The notes under the pieces were generated by a model. The model searched no databases. It was not told where the DNA came from and saw only the letters and a program-made list of their open reading frames with translations. A stretch of 20,855 bases of DNA, taken from the NCBI GenBank assembly GCA_031279615.1, contig JAITIE010000055.1, positions 1 through 20,855 of the forward strand, in the 5' to 3' direction. The position numbers and the translations under genes were made by a program. Each line of letters opens with the position of its first letter. Within the stretch, counting starts at the first letter, position 1. Shown piece by piece: positions 6,980 through 15,009 of the stretch. This DNA comes from Candidatus Margulisiibacteriota bacterium (GTDB lineage Bacteria > Margulisbacteria > Termititenacia > Termititenacales > Termititenacaceae).

Positions 6980-7888
6980 ATGAAAGATAAATTGATCGGC
7001 GTGTTAATGGGCGGCGTGAGTTCCGAGCGCGAGATTTCCCTGCGTTCCGGCAGAAATGTGTCTGCCGCTTTAGTTTCTAAAGGATATAAAATCCGAGAAA
7101 TAGATATTGTTTCCCAAGACTGCCGTGAGCAGCTAAGAGGCCTTGACGTGGCTTATAATGCGTTGCACGGCGTTTTCGGCGAGGACGGCGGCGTGCAGAA
7201 AATTCTGGAGGAGCTGCAAATTCCTTACACCGGCTCCGGCATCAGCGCGTCGCAAAATTGCATGCACAAAGTAAAAACAAAAAGGATTTTAGAAAAAAAC
7301 GGCTTGCCGACGCCGCGCTATCAAACAGTTGCTGATTTATCCGAGGTAAATTTTTCCGCGCCCTGCGTGGTCAAGGCCGTTGCGGAGGGTTCGAGCCTCG
7401 GCGTGTCGATCGTAAAAAACCAAGACGAACTGCTACAGGTTGCGGCGAAAATTTTGTCCGTTTACAAAGAGATATTTATTGAGGAATTTATTGCCGGCGC
7501 TGAAGTCACAGTCGGCGTGCTGCCGCTAGACGGCGCGTTGACCGCGCTGCCTATTTTGGAACTGCGGCCAAAAAATGAATTTTACGATTTTGAAGCCAAG
7601 TACACGCCGGGCGGCACGGAGTTTGTTTTGCCAGCGGACTTAACGCCGGAAGTTGCGGCCAGGACGCAAGAGCTGGCCAGGCAGGCCTATCGGGCGCTGA
7701 ACTGCGCCGGCGCGGCGCGCGTGGATTTTGTCGTGCGGGACCGGCAGGCTCCGCATATTTTGGAACTCAATACCAGTCCGGGCCTGACCGACCAATCCGA
7801 TTTGCCAGCGGAAGCCCGCGCGCAGGGAATTGATTTTCCGGATTTGGTGGAAATGATTTTATTGTCCGCTGCCGTGGGGAAATATTAA
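6980..7888 (+). CDS. ddl: D-alanine--D-alanine ligase
   Basis: 302 residues, normal for Ddl. It joins two D-alanines with ATP in the cytoplasm; MurF then adds the dipeptide to the stem. ATP-grasp order is clear: G-G-V-S-S-E-R-E-I-S-L-R-S-G at the N-terminus with the catalytic Glu, L-H-G-V-F-G-E-D-G-G, Y-T-G-S-G, K-A-V-A-E-G-S-S-L-G-V, the omega loop Y-D-F-E-A-K-Y, and E-L-N-T-S-P-G-L-T near the end. The Tyr in the omega loop is the residue linked to D-Ala rather than D-lactate specificity, so a vancomycin-resistant type is not indicated. The start ATG has AAGGAAG some 10 nt upstream and lies 12 nt after murB; the ftsQ-like gene follows after 2 nt. Confidence 0.97.
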   Translation: MKDKLIGVLMGGVSSEREISLRSGRNVSAALVSKGYKIREIDIVSQDCREQLRGLDVAYNALHGVFGEDGGVQKILEELQIPYTGSGISASQNCMHKVKTKRILEKNGLPTPRYQTVADLSEVNFSAPCVVKAVAEGSSLGVSIVKNQDELLQVAAKILSVYKEIFIEEFIAGAEVTVGVLPLDGALTALPILELRPKNEFYDFEAKYTPGGTEFVLPADLTPEVAARTQELARQAYRALNCAGAARVDFVVRDRQAPHILELNTSPGLTDQSDLPAEARAQGIDFPDLVEMILLSAAVGKY

Positions 7889-7890
7889 CT

Positions 7891-8274
7891 ATGGCTAGAA
7901 AAATTTTAGCGTTGCTGGTTTTGCTTGTTTTGTGTTTCAGCGCCGGACTGGGTTTTTGGTATCTCTCTTTTTCCGAAGAGCAGGCGCGGTTGCAGACTGT
8001 CGAGCCTGCGGAGTTTGGCGTGTCAAGCAATATTCGAGAGTTGACCGCGCTGCTGGAAAACATTTACGACCGCGAGGATTTCCAGATTGACGCGGTTAAT
8101 CCCAATAATTTGCGCGTAATTGTTGACGGCCGCTTGCTTTTTAAATTTGGCCAGCCGGTGGATTTGGCGCAAAAATATGAGGCGTTGTACAGTGTGCTGC
8201 AGGACATCAAAGATGATTTGCCGAAAATCCAGTATGTCGATGTCAGCTCTTACCGGACACCGGCGGTGAAATAA
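7891..8274 (+). CDS. ftsQ: Very short FtsQ/DivIB-like division protein lacking the POTRA domain
   Basis: 127 residues with one N-terminal membrane helix (about 5-27, preceded by M-A-R-K), so a periplasmic C-terminus is expected. The C-terminal half resembles the end of the FtsQ beta-domain: L-R-V-I-V-D-G-R-L-L-F-K-F-G, then L-A-Q-K-Y-E-A-L-Y-S-V-L, and I-Q-Y-V-D-V-S at the end. FtsQ links the divisome proteins FtsB/FtsL to the septum. Its position after murC-murB-ddl is the standard place for ftsQ in the dcw cluster, and the 2-nt gap indicates one operon. The POTRA domain that normally follows the membrane helix (about 70 residues) is absent. ftsA and ftsZ do not follow; a tRNA gene does. The sequence match is weak, so context carries much of the call. 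Confidence 0.65.
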   Translation: MARKILALLVLLVLCFSAGLGFWYLSFSEEQARLQTVEPAEFGVSSNIRELTALLENIYDREDFQIDAVNPNNLRVIVDGRLLFKFGQPVDLAQKYEALYSVLQDIKDDLPKIQYVDVSSYRTPAVK

Positions 8275-8315
8275 AGATGAAAAAAGTTTGTATGTTAGAT
8301 TTTTATTTGTTACAC

Positions 8316-8321
8316 TATAAA
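8316..8321 (+). promoter_or_regulatory. Possible -10 box for tRNA-Pro
   Basis: TATAAA lies 17 nt before the tRNA 5' end, so a start near 8328 would give a short leader for RNase P to remove. A -35 at 17-bp spacing is poor (TGTTAG at 8293), so this is tentative. Confidence 0.3.
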
Positions 8322-8338
8322 TGTTTAAGATGCCAGTA

Positions 8339-8415
8339 CGGGGTGTAGCTCAGTTGGCTAGAGTACTAGCATGGGGTGCTAGGTGTCGTAGGTTCGAGTC
8401 CTATCACCCCGACCA
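8339..8415 (+). tRNA. tRNA-Pro (anticodon GGG)
   Basis: 77 nt including an encoded CCA end. The acceptor stem CGGGGTG (8339-8345) pairs with CACCCCG (8405-8411), followed by ACCA. The anticodon stem CTAGC/GCTAG encloses the loop ATGGGGT, giving anticodon GGG, which reads proline CCC/CCU. The T arm has the loop TTCGAGT. The C1-G72 pair at the top of the acceptor stem is typical of bacterial tRNA-Pro. The gene stands alone between the ftsQ-like gene and a separate promoter. Confidence 0.95.
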
Positions 8416-8451
8416 TTGGCCTAATGGCGCGAACTTAACGAGTGGCTTTAG

Positions 8452-8480
8452 TTGTGAAGTGAGACCCACGAGCATATAAT
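8452..8480 (+). promoter_or_regulatory. Promoter of the 1001-residue protein
   Basis: TTGTGA (8452-8457) and a perfect TATAAT (8475-8480) with 17-bp spacing. Transcription would start near 8487, leaving a leader of about 9 nt before the ATG at 8496. Confidence 0.55.
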
Positions 8481-8495
8481 GGGGCGGTATGTGGT

Positions 8496-11400
8496 ATGAT
8501 TTATAATAATATTGGTTATTCTGGCTGGCGAAAAAATAATCTCAAAGATTTTTTTTCTACTGCTTTGCCGTCGATTTTTCAGCAAAAATTTAGACAAGTC
8601 ACGCAGGTTTTAGTTTCTGACATTGCCGCCGCCACGGACAACCGTGACAATTTAAATATCGAATATGCGCCGGCGAATACTGAAACGCGGGCTTCGTTGT
8701 CTGATTTGCTGGCAAGGCAGGCCGCTGTTGTGCTGTTAAATGATCTGCTTCTTCCTTTTGAGGTGGAACAGGATGAATTTGTGCTGTCTGGCGCTGAGCT
8801 GACAGCGCGGCAAAAAAAGGTGTCAGCCGACCTAGTAAATCTGGCGTGCTACGGCAGTTTTTCTTTTGACTTAACCGCAGCGGTCAATATGACTAGCGAC
8901 AACTGGGATGCTCTGGACACACTGTATGAGTATGGCGGAGCGCCTTATACGGAACATATAAATCTGGGGCGGCGCCGCGCGCAGAAACTTTTTGATTTTT
9001 TATGGGCCGCAGTTAATGACCTAGAGGCTTTGAATAAAGCGCTGGCTGTTTTACCGGATGAACAAAAGGCTGCAGCGGAAACCAATTTACAAACTGTTCG
9101 CGAAAATCTTTTGCAGTTTACTGACCGCGCCACTGTGCCCAAGCTCCTGCCAGGATATCAGAAATTGTGTTATGTCTATGACACGGATAAAGGCATTGCG
9201 CCGCCGGTAAAGCCGTCAGACAAAACGCCGGTTTATTCATACGAGCAGGCTTTAAGTGGCCGCAACCCGCGAGTGGGTATTCTGGGTTTGGTGCTGACTA
9301 TTATAAATCCGGGTAACGGGACGGTCTCTCAAAGCTGGCAGGATAAAGACGCGGAAACGCTGGCTGAGTTGACGGAAGTTATCGCGCAGGAGGAAAAGAG
9401 GCTGGAGGAAGAGGCGCAGGAGCAAGCGCGTTTAGAACAAGAGCGTATAGCACAGGAGCAAAGACAAGCCGCAGAAGCGCGGGAAGAAGAACGCTTAGAG
9501 CAGGAGCGTTTAGCGCAAGAATTGCAGCGGGCAGAGGAAGAAAGGGAAAGAGAGCGGCAGGAACAAGAGCGTATAGCGCAAGAACTAAAGCAAACAGAAG
9601 CGCAGGAGGCAAGCCAAGAACAAGAGGAAGAGCAAAAACGTGAGGCCGCAGTTATTGGCATAGCGCCTTTGCTAATAAACGGCGGTGATCAATTCAGCAT
9701 TGAGCCGGAGATTGACGCTTCAATAACCAACGACGGCGGCGCCGAAAGTTCTGCCGCAGAAACAGATTTTCCCGCGGCTGCTAGAGACGAGAATATTATA
9801 GCGTCTGATCACCAGGCTGATACCGAGCCGCCTTTTGAGCCGGAACAATCTGCGGAACATTCAATAACCCTGCCGGATGCCAAACAAGCTGATGCTGTGG
9901 AAAAACCAGCGGAAATAACAGCGGATAAAATTGAAAAAGGACAAAAGAAAAAAATACCCATGACTTTCAGCGGCGGCGGATTTGTTAGAGAAAACGAGCA
10001 GGCCGCCTGGCTGCAAACAACATTTATGCCGTTTGCCTTTCAGCCAAATATTCCTTTGGTTTCCAGTATCAAAATCGGCGGCGGGTTGAATTTTGCTCTG
10101 CATAACAAAACAGAGCGTTTAACCCATAGTTATGCGCAGCCCCAGCCAGCAACTACAGCGCCAACGGCCAAGGCTGGTTCGGATCAAACGATTATTTTGC
10201 CGGCGAATAGTGTTGCGCTGGATGGCAGCGCCTCAAGCGACAGCAATGGCAGTATTGTGTCTTATGAATGGACGAAGGTCAGCGGACCGGCCGGCGAGAC
10301 AATAAATAATCCGGCCAGCGCGCAGACTACTGTGACAAATTTGCAAGAAGGAACTTATGTGTTTCAGTTAAAAGTGATAGATAATGACGGCGAAGAAGAT
10401 GTTGATACGGTTACGGTAGTGGTTGCGCCACAGCCGACAACAACGGTGACTAAAAACATTACAATAGCGCTGGGTAATCTTAATACCAATGGTGGAGTAA
10501 TTAGTTTTGATTTAACTCCAACCATCACTCCTGACGGCGGCTGGGATGCAAATTTTCCTCTAGGTTGCGTTACTTATTCGATAACAGGCAGTACGGATGC
10601 TAACGCTTATAATGATGGAGATCATGTGAGTATCACGGAAAATTTTTATTATAACGGCAGTCTTATTGCCACTTTGACTGTTGAAGCAGAGGTTCAGGAT
10701 AGTTTTGGCAAACGATTTTACAATGTGTCATACACTCCGCCGGCTAGTCTGGTTCAGCTTACGAAGACAATTCCAGCACCACCGCCGCCACTGCCTTCTA
10801 TAGTGCCTGGGTCTGGAAATAACCAATATGGTTTTGTGGATTATCAAAAAAACACTTTCAAATTTAGAATATTGCCGCATATTGATCTGGCGGTTGACAG
10901 TTTGCCGCTGACTACGCCGCTGGGCGTGGTGACGCTGGGTTTAGAAAATCGTCTGGAGATCGGTGTGGAATTTGTCACAGCCAGCGCGGACATACTTGGT
11001 TCAGCGCCTGCCGCTGTGATTAAAGAAATAGAAGATTTAGTGGACAGAGAAAATGCTGTAAATTTTGCTATAGCCAATAAATTTCAATTGTTTGCTGTGC
11101 TGGATTTATTAAAGATACCCGGACATATTACTGCTGGCCTGGAACTGAAAAACCGTTCTTATGCCGAGGATCGTTATTCCAGTTCATTGGAATATTTGCA
11201 CGATATTAATTATCATGCTTTGCAAAGCGCTGCGGTCAAAATTACCGGTGGCTTTACGCAGACCGGAGTGGGTTTTTGGCGCAACGATCTTTTGGTAAAT
11301 TTATTTCCTGCACCCAATGCCAAGATATCGAGGTTTACAACTGGCCTTAATTTGTTTGGCGAAGGCAGTGTTTTAGGCTTGGGGTTAAATCTAATCTGGC

Positions 11401-11501
11401 GGCCGCTGGGTTTTATGGAGTATAGTTTGTATACAGGTTTTCAAGATATTAAGCAGGCTAATTCTCTGTATGGCGCGCTGACTGCTAAAATTTATTTTTA
11501 A
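8496..11501 (+). CDS. 1001-residue coiled-coil / PKD / barrel-like envelope protein
   Basis: I do not recognise this as a known family. Regions seen: 1-285, an unassigned, mostly helical N-terminal part; about 288-385, a very Glu/Gln/Arg-rich coiled coil with three tandem 21-residue repeats; 386-485, an acidic low-complexity linker; 486-540, amphipathic strands with aromatic residues like the start of an outer-membrane barrel; 555-647, a PKD domain (A-G-S-D-Q-T, L-D-G-S-A-S-S-D, Y-E-W, V-x-D-N-D-G); 650-755, another beta domain and a Pro-rich linker; about 770-1001, amphipathic strands ending in terminal Phe, as in outer-membrane barrels. No signal peptide follows the ATG at 8496, and a stop (TGA, 8460-8462) prevents upstream extension in frame. 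This is odd for a protein with a barrel-like end. An envelope-spanning role is possible but inferred. It stands alone behind its own promoter. Confidence 0.75.
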   Translation: MIYNNIGYSGWRKNNLKDFFSTALPSIFQQKFRQVTQVLVSDIAAATDNRDNLNIEYAPANTETRASLSDLLARQAAVVLLNDLLLPFEVEQDEFVLSGAELTARQKKVSADLVNLACYGSFSFDLTAAVNMTSDNWDALDTLYEYGGAPYTEHINLGRRRAQKLFDFLWAAVNDLEALNKALAVLPDEQKAAAETNLQTVRENLLQFTDRATVPKLLPGYQKLCYVYDTDKGIAPPVKPSDKTPVYSYEQALSGRNPRVGILGLVLTIINPGNGTVSQSWQDKDAETLAELTEVIAQEEKRLEEEAQEQARLEQERIAQEQRQAAEAREEERLEQERLAQELQRAEEERERERQEQERIAQELKQTEAQEASQEQEEEQKREAAVIGIAPLLINGGDQFSIEPEIDASITNDGGAESSAAETDFPAAARDENIIASDHQADTEPPFEPEQSAEHSITLPDAKQADAVEKPAEITADKIEKGQKKKIPMTFSGGGFVRENEQAAWLQTTFMPFAFQPNIPLVSSIKIGGGLNFALHNKTERLTHSYAQPQPATTAPTAKAGSDQTIILPANSVALDGSASSDSNGSIVSYEWTKVSGPAGETINNPASAQTTVTNLQEGTYVFQLKVIDNDGEEDVDTVTVVVAPQPTTTVTKNITIALGNLNTNGGVISFDLTPTITPDGGWDANFPLGCVTYSITGSTDANAYNDGDHVSITENFYYNGSLIATLTVEAEVQDSFGKRFYNVSYTPPASLVQLTKTIPAPPPPLPSIVPGSGNNQYGFVDYQKNTFKFRILPHIDLAVDSLPLTTPLGVVTLGLENRLEIGVEFVTASADILGSAPAAVIKEIEDLVDRENAVNFAIANKFQLFAVLDLLKIPGHITAGLELKNRSYAEDRYSSSLEYLHDINYHALQSAAVKITGGFTQTGVGFWRNDLLVNLFPAPNAKISRFTTGLNLFGEGSVLGLGLNLIWRPLGFMEYSLYTGFQDIKQANSLYGALTAKIYF
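9432..9620 (+). repeat. Three tandem 63-bp coding repeats (21-residue coiled-coil units)
   Basis: Units at 9432-9494, 9495-9557 and 9558-9620 each encode a variant of [LQ]-E-Q-E-R-[IL]-A-Q-E-[LQ] plus 11 more charged residues. Twenty-one residues equal three heptads, so repeat number can change without breaking the coiled coil; a likely site of length variation. Confidence 0.75.
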
Positions 11502-11520
11502 AAATCCAACAGAAAATATA

Positions 11521-11554
11521 GGTATATTTCTCTAAAACCTGGGTATATCTCTCC
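11521..11554 (+). repeat. Tandem 13-bp direct repeat upstream of the secreted repeat protein
   Basis: GGTATATTTCTCT (11521-11533) recurs as GGTATATCTCTCC (11542-11554), 11 of 13 identical, with a 21-bp period, i.e. two helical turns. This spacing suits a tandem protein-binding site. No good -10/-35 pair was found beside it, so its role is open. Confidence 0.35.
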
Positions 11555-11578
11555 TTGAGGCCAAGCCTTTAAGGAAGG
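11554..11578 (+). promoter_or_regulatory. Hairpin touching the Shine-Dalgarno of the next gene
   Basis: CTTGAGGC (11554-11561), loop CAA, then GCCTTTAAG (11565-11573) can pair with one bulge. The 3' arm runs into AAGGAAGG (11571-11578), the Shine-Dalgarno for the GTG at 11584. Pairing would hide only part of the site, so translational control is possible but weakly supported. Confidence 0.3.
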
Positions 11579-11583
11579 TTAAA

Positions 11584-13959
11584 GTGAGAATATTTAAGCA
11601 AATATGCTTTACTGCATTATTAAGCGGAATTTTATTTGCGGCTAACATGGCGGTAACCGAATCAATACAATCTTTTTCTGGCTTTGTTGCTGCTTTTGGC
11701 GATAAATATTCTGCCGACGGCGGACACAAATTGGCGCGTTCGGCTTCCGGCAAACTCCACGCAGTTTTTGCTGATACGCAAGGTGGTCATTATAAGATTG
11801 TGCGCGCTTATTCTGATAACGGTTTGGGTTTTACCACTGCTATTGTAACGGAAAACAAAACTGGCGCTATTGGTGCTTATATGTATTTTCCATCTTTAGC
11901 GGTTTCCGGCGAAGATGTTTATGTGGTTTATTCTGAAGCAGAGAGAAATGTAAGCAGAGGAATGCTGTCAATCATTAAATATACCGGCAATGGCGTTAAT
12001 CAGCAGCATAGACAATTTTTCACGGAAAATACGGAAGATTTTTTTTATACGGATATTGTTTTGGACAAAGACGGGTACATTTATATTGTGGCGACTTTTA
12101 TTAGCAATGCTCAGAAAATAAGAGTATTCCGCAGTAATGCGCCTAGAGATATTACGGCATTCACGGAAGAAATATGTACTTCCAATGCCTGGCCTGCCGC
12201 TTATCCTAAACTGTCTGTAGATCCGGCTAATAATGTTTATTTGACCTATGAGCTGCATTCTACTTGGGTGGTTAATTCCCCGAAACAAATTGCGGTTCAT
12301 AAACGTATTAAAGTTGCTAATAGCGGCGTTTGGTCGCCGGCGGCAATGCTTGCGCAAAGTTTTCGCGCGCAGCATCCCGATGCCGTATTCCACAACGGTA
12401 AATTGTATTTAGTCTATTCGGAACAAGTGAATAATATAAATGAGAATTGTGTTTTACATTATCTGGTTTATGATAAAGATGATTTAAGCGTATTAGACGA
12501 TAAAATAGTGCTCTCTGAAAAGAAAATTTATTCGCCGCGCTTGAGTTTTTCCGGCGACACGCCGTTGATCCAATACGTTGGCAGCGCTGATGGCAGTGTC
12601 TATCAAGTCAAGATGACTGCCGGCGATGCGTCGGGGTCAGTTTGGTCTGCGCCGCAGATTTTGTCGGACGCGTCTAACGCCGTATACGTGCACAATGTTG
12701 CTGATGTTGTTGCTGATACGCCGGATGTGCTCTGGTACAATACTTCGGACGAAAAAGTTTACTTTGCCAATAAAATAGATATACCGGATCTGGTTCCGCC
12801 AGCCAATGGCAGTGTAATAATTAATGGCGGCGAGGCGCTGACCAAAAACCCTGCACTGCAGTTAACTTTATTTGCGACGGACGCCGGCAGCGGCCTGGCC
12901 GAGATGAATATCAGCGAGACCAGCGCGTTTAGCGCGATTTGGCAGCCTTATGCGACAAGTCTTGAATATACCTTGATCGAGCAGACGCCCAATCAAGAAA
13001 AAACGATTTACGTTTGGTATAAAGACCACGCGGGGAATATCAGTGCGACGATATCGGCGAGTATAGAGTTGACCGACGCCGGCGGGAGCGGCGGCGCGGT
13101 AAAGATAAACAGTGACACTCCGTACACGAACACGCGGAATGTGACACTGACTTTTAGCAATAATCATGCCTTGGCGTATGACATGCGGGTTTCTGACGAC
13201 GCTACAGCCAAATGGGTGAGCGTGAATACGACTTTGGCCTGGACATTACCATCCGGCGACGGAACGAAGATGATTTCTGTCGAGTACCGGAATCAGGCGG
13301 GGAATGTGACATGGAATGGGGCTGGAGACAGCATCGAATTGGACACTACCGCTCCGGCAGGCAGCTTGGAGATTAACGAAGGAGAGACCGCTACTGATAA
13401 TGCCGTATTTAAATTGAAATTAACAGCGTCAGCTGACACAGTCAGTATGAATATCAATGAAACGGATGCCTGGAGTATTTGGCAAAACTATTCAATACAA
13501 ACCAGCTATGCCCTGCTGGACACGGCGACTGGAAATAAAACGGTTTACGTCTGGTTAAAAGACCGCGCCGGAAATATCAGCGCGACAATTTCCGCTGGCA
13601 TAATTCTGGAGGACACTGCCGGTAATACGGTTCCTGATCTTGCCGCTCCGGCTGCCAATGTGCCGGTCGGCAAAAAAATTTATGCGTACCCCAATCCCGC
13701 GCAGCCGCGCAAGGAAGATATAACGATCGCTTACAGCGCGGACAAAGACAGCGCGGTGAATATCTATCTTTACAATATACTTGGCGAAAAAATATGGTCG
13801 GCCTCCGGCTATGCCAGAGTCGGCGCGAAAAATGAGGTTATTTGGAACGGCCGTGATGCTTACGGCAGCGAGGCCGGCAACGGTGTATATATTTTGCTGC
13901 TAACCGATGAACGCAAGAAAATTTTGGCTAGAGGGAGGCTGACGATACTCGATGATTAG
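11584..13959 (+). CDS. Secreted beta-propeller/Ig-like repeat protein with FlgD/T9SS-like C-terminal domain
   Basis: 791 residues from the GTG at 11584, which has a strong AAGGAAGG 5 nt upstream. Signal peptide: M-R-I-F-K-Q, then a hydrophobic stretch to about A-A-N at 21. Residues about 30-400 form regular beta-rich blocks (repeats of Y-x-V-Y-S-E, Y-L-V-Y-D, D-x-x-x-N-V-Y-L-T-Y) that look like a sialidase/BNR-type propeller, but no catalytic set or clear Asp boxes are seen. Three Ig-like modules follow (about 12790, 13100 and 13350 onward); the first and third have W-Q-x-Y and K-T-[IV]-Y-V-W-[YL]-K-D, the pattern of bacterial tandem surface Ig modules. From about 13672 a FlgD/T9SS type-A-like domain carries Y-P-N-P, L-G-E-K-I-W and G-N-G-V-Y. 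A PorV/PorQ-like barrel overlaps its stop by 8 nt. Substrate unknown. Confidence 0.85.
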   Translation: MRIFKQICFTALLSGILFAANMAVTESIQSFSGFVAAFGDKYSADGGHKLARSASGKLHAVFADTQGGHYKIVRAYSDNGLGFTTAIVTENKTGAIGAYMYFPSLAVSGEDVYVVYSEAERNVSRGMLSIIKYTGNGVNQQHRQFFTENTEDFFYTDIVLDKDGYIYIVATFISNAQKIRVFRSNAPRDITAFTEEICTSNAWPAAYPKLSVDPANNVYLTYELHSTWVVNSPKQIAVHKRIKVANSGVWSPAAMLAQSFRAQHPDAVFHNGKLYLVYSEQVNNINENCVLHYLVYDKDDLSVLDDKIVLSEKKIYSPRLSFSGDTPLIQYVGSADGSVYQVKMTAGDASGSVWSAPQILSDASNAVYVHNVADVVADTPDVLWYNTSDEKVYFANKIDIPDLVPPANGSVIINGGEALTKNPALQLTLFATDAGSGLAEMNISETSAFSAIWQPYATSLEYTLIEQTPNQEKTIYVWYKDHAGNISATISASIELTDAGGSGGAVKINSDTPYTNTRNVTLTFSNNHALAYDMRVSDDATAKWVSVNTTLAWTLPSGDGTKMISVEYRNQAGNVTWNGAGDSIELDTTAPAGSLEINEGETATDNAVFKLKLTASADTVSMNINETDAWSIWQNYSIQTSYALLDTATGNKTVYVWLKDRAGNISATISAGIILEDTAGNTVPDLAAPAANVPVGKKIYAYPNPAQPRKEDITIAYSADKDSAVNIYLYNILGEKIWSASGYARVGAKNEVIWNGRDAYGSEAGNGVYILLLTDERKKILARGRLTILDD

Positions 13960-15004
13960 ACGCGGCCTGGCTATATTGTTGTTTTCATTTTGTCTGGGCG
14001 CGGAACTGCGGCAGGCGGTTGCTCTGGATGCTTTGAGTATTGGCGCGGACGCTATGGCGCGCGGCGGCGCCTACCTGGCCGGCAGTCAGAGTAGTCATTA
14101 CGGTTTTCAAAACTACGCTTTTTTAGCGCAAAAACCTGCGCCGCGCGTTTCCTTAACCGCCTTTGATCTGATCAGCGAAGTCAGTTATTTTTCCGCCGCG
14201 TACAGCCAGAATAATTTTGGTTTGGGCCTTTTGCGGGTGCAGGAGTCTGGCGGCGAGCTACGGGACAGCGCCGGTAATTTGCAGGGTGGAGAGATTAATT
14301 ATACAGACAGCACTGTTTACGGCGCATATGGTTTTGCCGCTGGCCGGTACTCGTTTGGCTTGCGCGGCAAATTGCAAAGCAAATATTTTTCGGAAGCTGA
14401 TATTTCAGCCACTGGACTGGCTCTGGATCTGGCCGGCGCATATCAAGCGCAGTCTTATCTGACCTTCGGCGCTGAGCTGGGCAATATTTTGGCGACGGAT
14501 TTGTCCTGGTCAAACGGCCTGGCGGAAAATTATGGGCGGTCTTTGGGGCTGGGCGCGCTTTTCAAAATATTTGGCGCGGAGGGTTATTGGCCAAACTATA
14601 AACAGCCGCTGCAGGTGTATACGGATGTGCGCGCGGTGGAAATGGATTATTTTTGGCAGGCTGGCGCGGAGTACTGGCCCTGCAATTATATTGCTTTGCG
14701 CGGCGGTTTGAGGCAGACGCGCGATGTGCGTAACGAACAAAATGCTAAACTGCTGCAGTTTACCACCGGTGTGGGTTTTAATTACGCCAATGTTTATTTT
14801 GATTATGCGTATAATTCTGGCGACGACGTTGCGGAAAGCATCACCCATTTTTTTACACTCTCTTATTGGTGGGATACGCCACAACCACCGCCGGAAATTA
14901 AGCCGAACAAAAGTGCCGCGAGTGTCAAAGTGATTAAGAAAAAGACCGCCCAGAAAAAATACAAACGGACTTTCCGCGCCACTTTGAACAGCGCCGCGCT
15001 GTAG
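13952..15004 (+). CDS. PorV/PorQ-like outer-membrane barrel with a basic C-terminal tail
   Basis: 350 residues; the ATG overlaps the stop of the preceding gene by 8 nt, so translation is coupled. The signal peptide (M-I-R-R-G plus a hydrophobic core to about G-A-E) is followed by S-I-G-A-D-A-M-A-R-G-G-A-Y-L-A-G, the PorV/PorQ opening motif, though the usual F-Y-N-P-A-G segment is changed (H-Y-G-F-Q-N-Y-A-F-L). Alternating aromatic strands run to F-F-T-L-S-Y-W-W near 305, where a barrel would end. After it come about 40 extra residues: a Pro-rich spacer and then a strongly basic stretch with V-I-K-K-K, Q-K-K-Y-K-R. A tail after the final strand is unusual and would point into the periplasm, perhaps to bind peptidoglycan or a partner. 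This is the second CTD-protein/barrel pair in the window. Confidence 0.7.
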   Translation: MIRRGLAILLFSFCLGAELRQAVALDALSIGADAMARGGAYLAGSQSSHYGFQNYAFLAQKPAPRVSLTAFDLISEVSYFSAAYSQNNFGLGLLRVQESGGELRDSAGNLQGGEINYTDSTVYGAYGFAAGRYSFGLRGKLQSKYFSEADISATGLALDLAGAYQAQSYLTFGAELGNILATDLSWSNGLAENYGRSLGLGALFKIFGAEGYWPNYKQPLQVYTDVRAVEMDYFWQAGAEYWPCNYIALRGGLRQTRDVRNEQNAKLLQFTTGVGFNYANVYFDYAYNSGDDVAESITHFFTLSYWWDTPQPPPEIKPNKSAASVKVIKKKTAQKKYKRTFRATLNSAAL

Positions 15005-15009
15005 ACTGC

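Noticed and set aside
8275..8338. A small gene between ftsQ and the tRNA
   Set aside because: No open frame with a ribosome site; only a possible tRNA promoter is seen.
9432..9620. CRISPR-like array
   Set aside because: The repeats are contiguous, coding and diverged, without unique spacers.
9329..9661. Cys/Ser-rich minus-strand open frame
   Set aside because: Artefact of the Glu/Arg/Gln coiled-coil repeat read in reverse.
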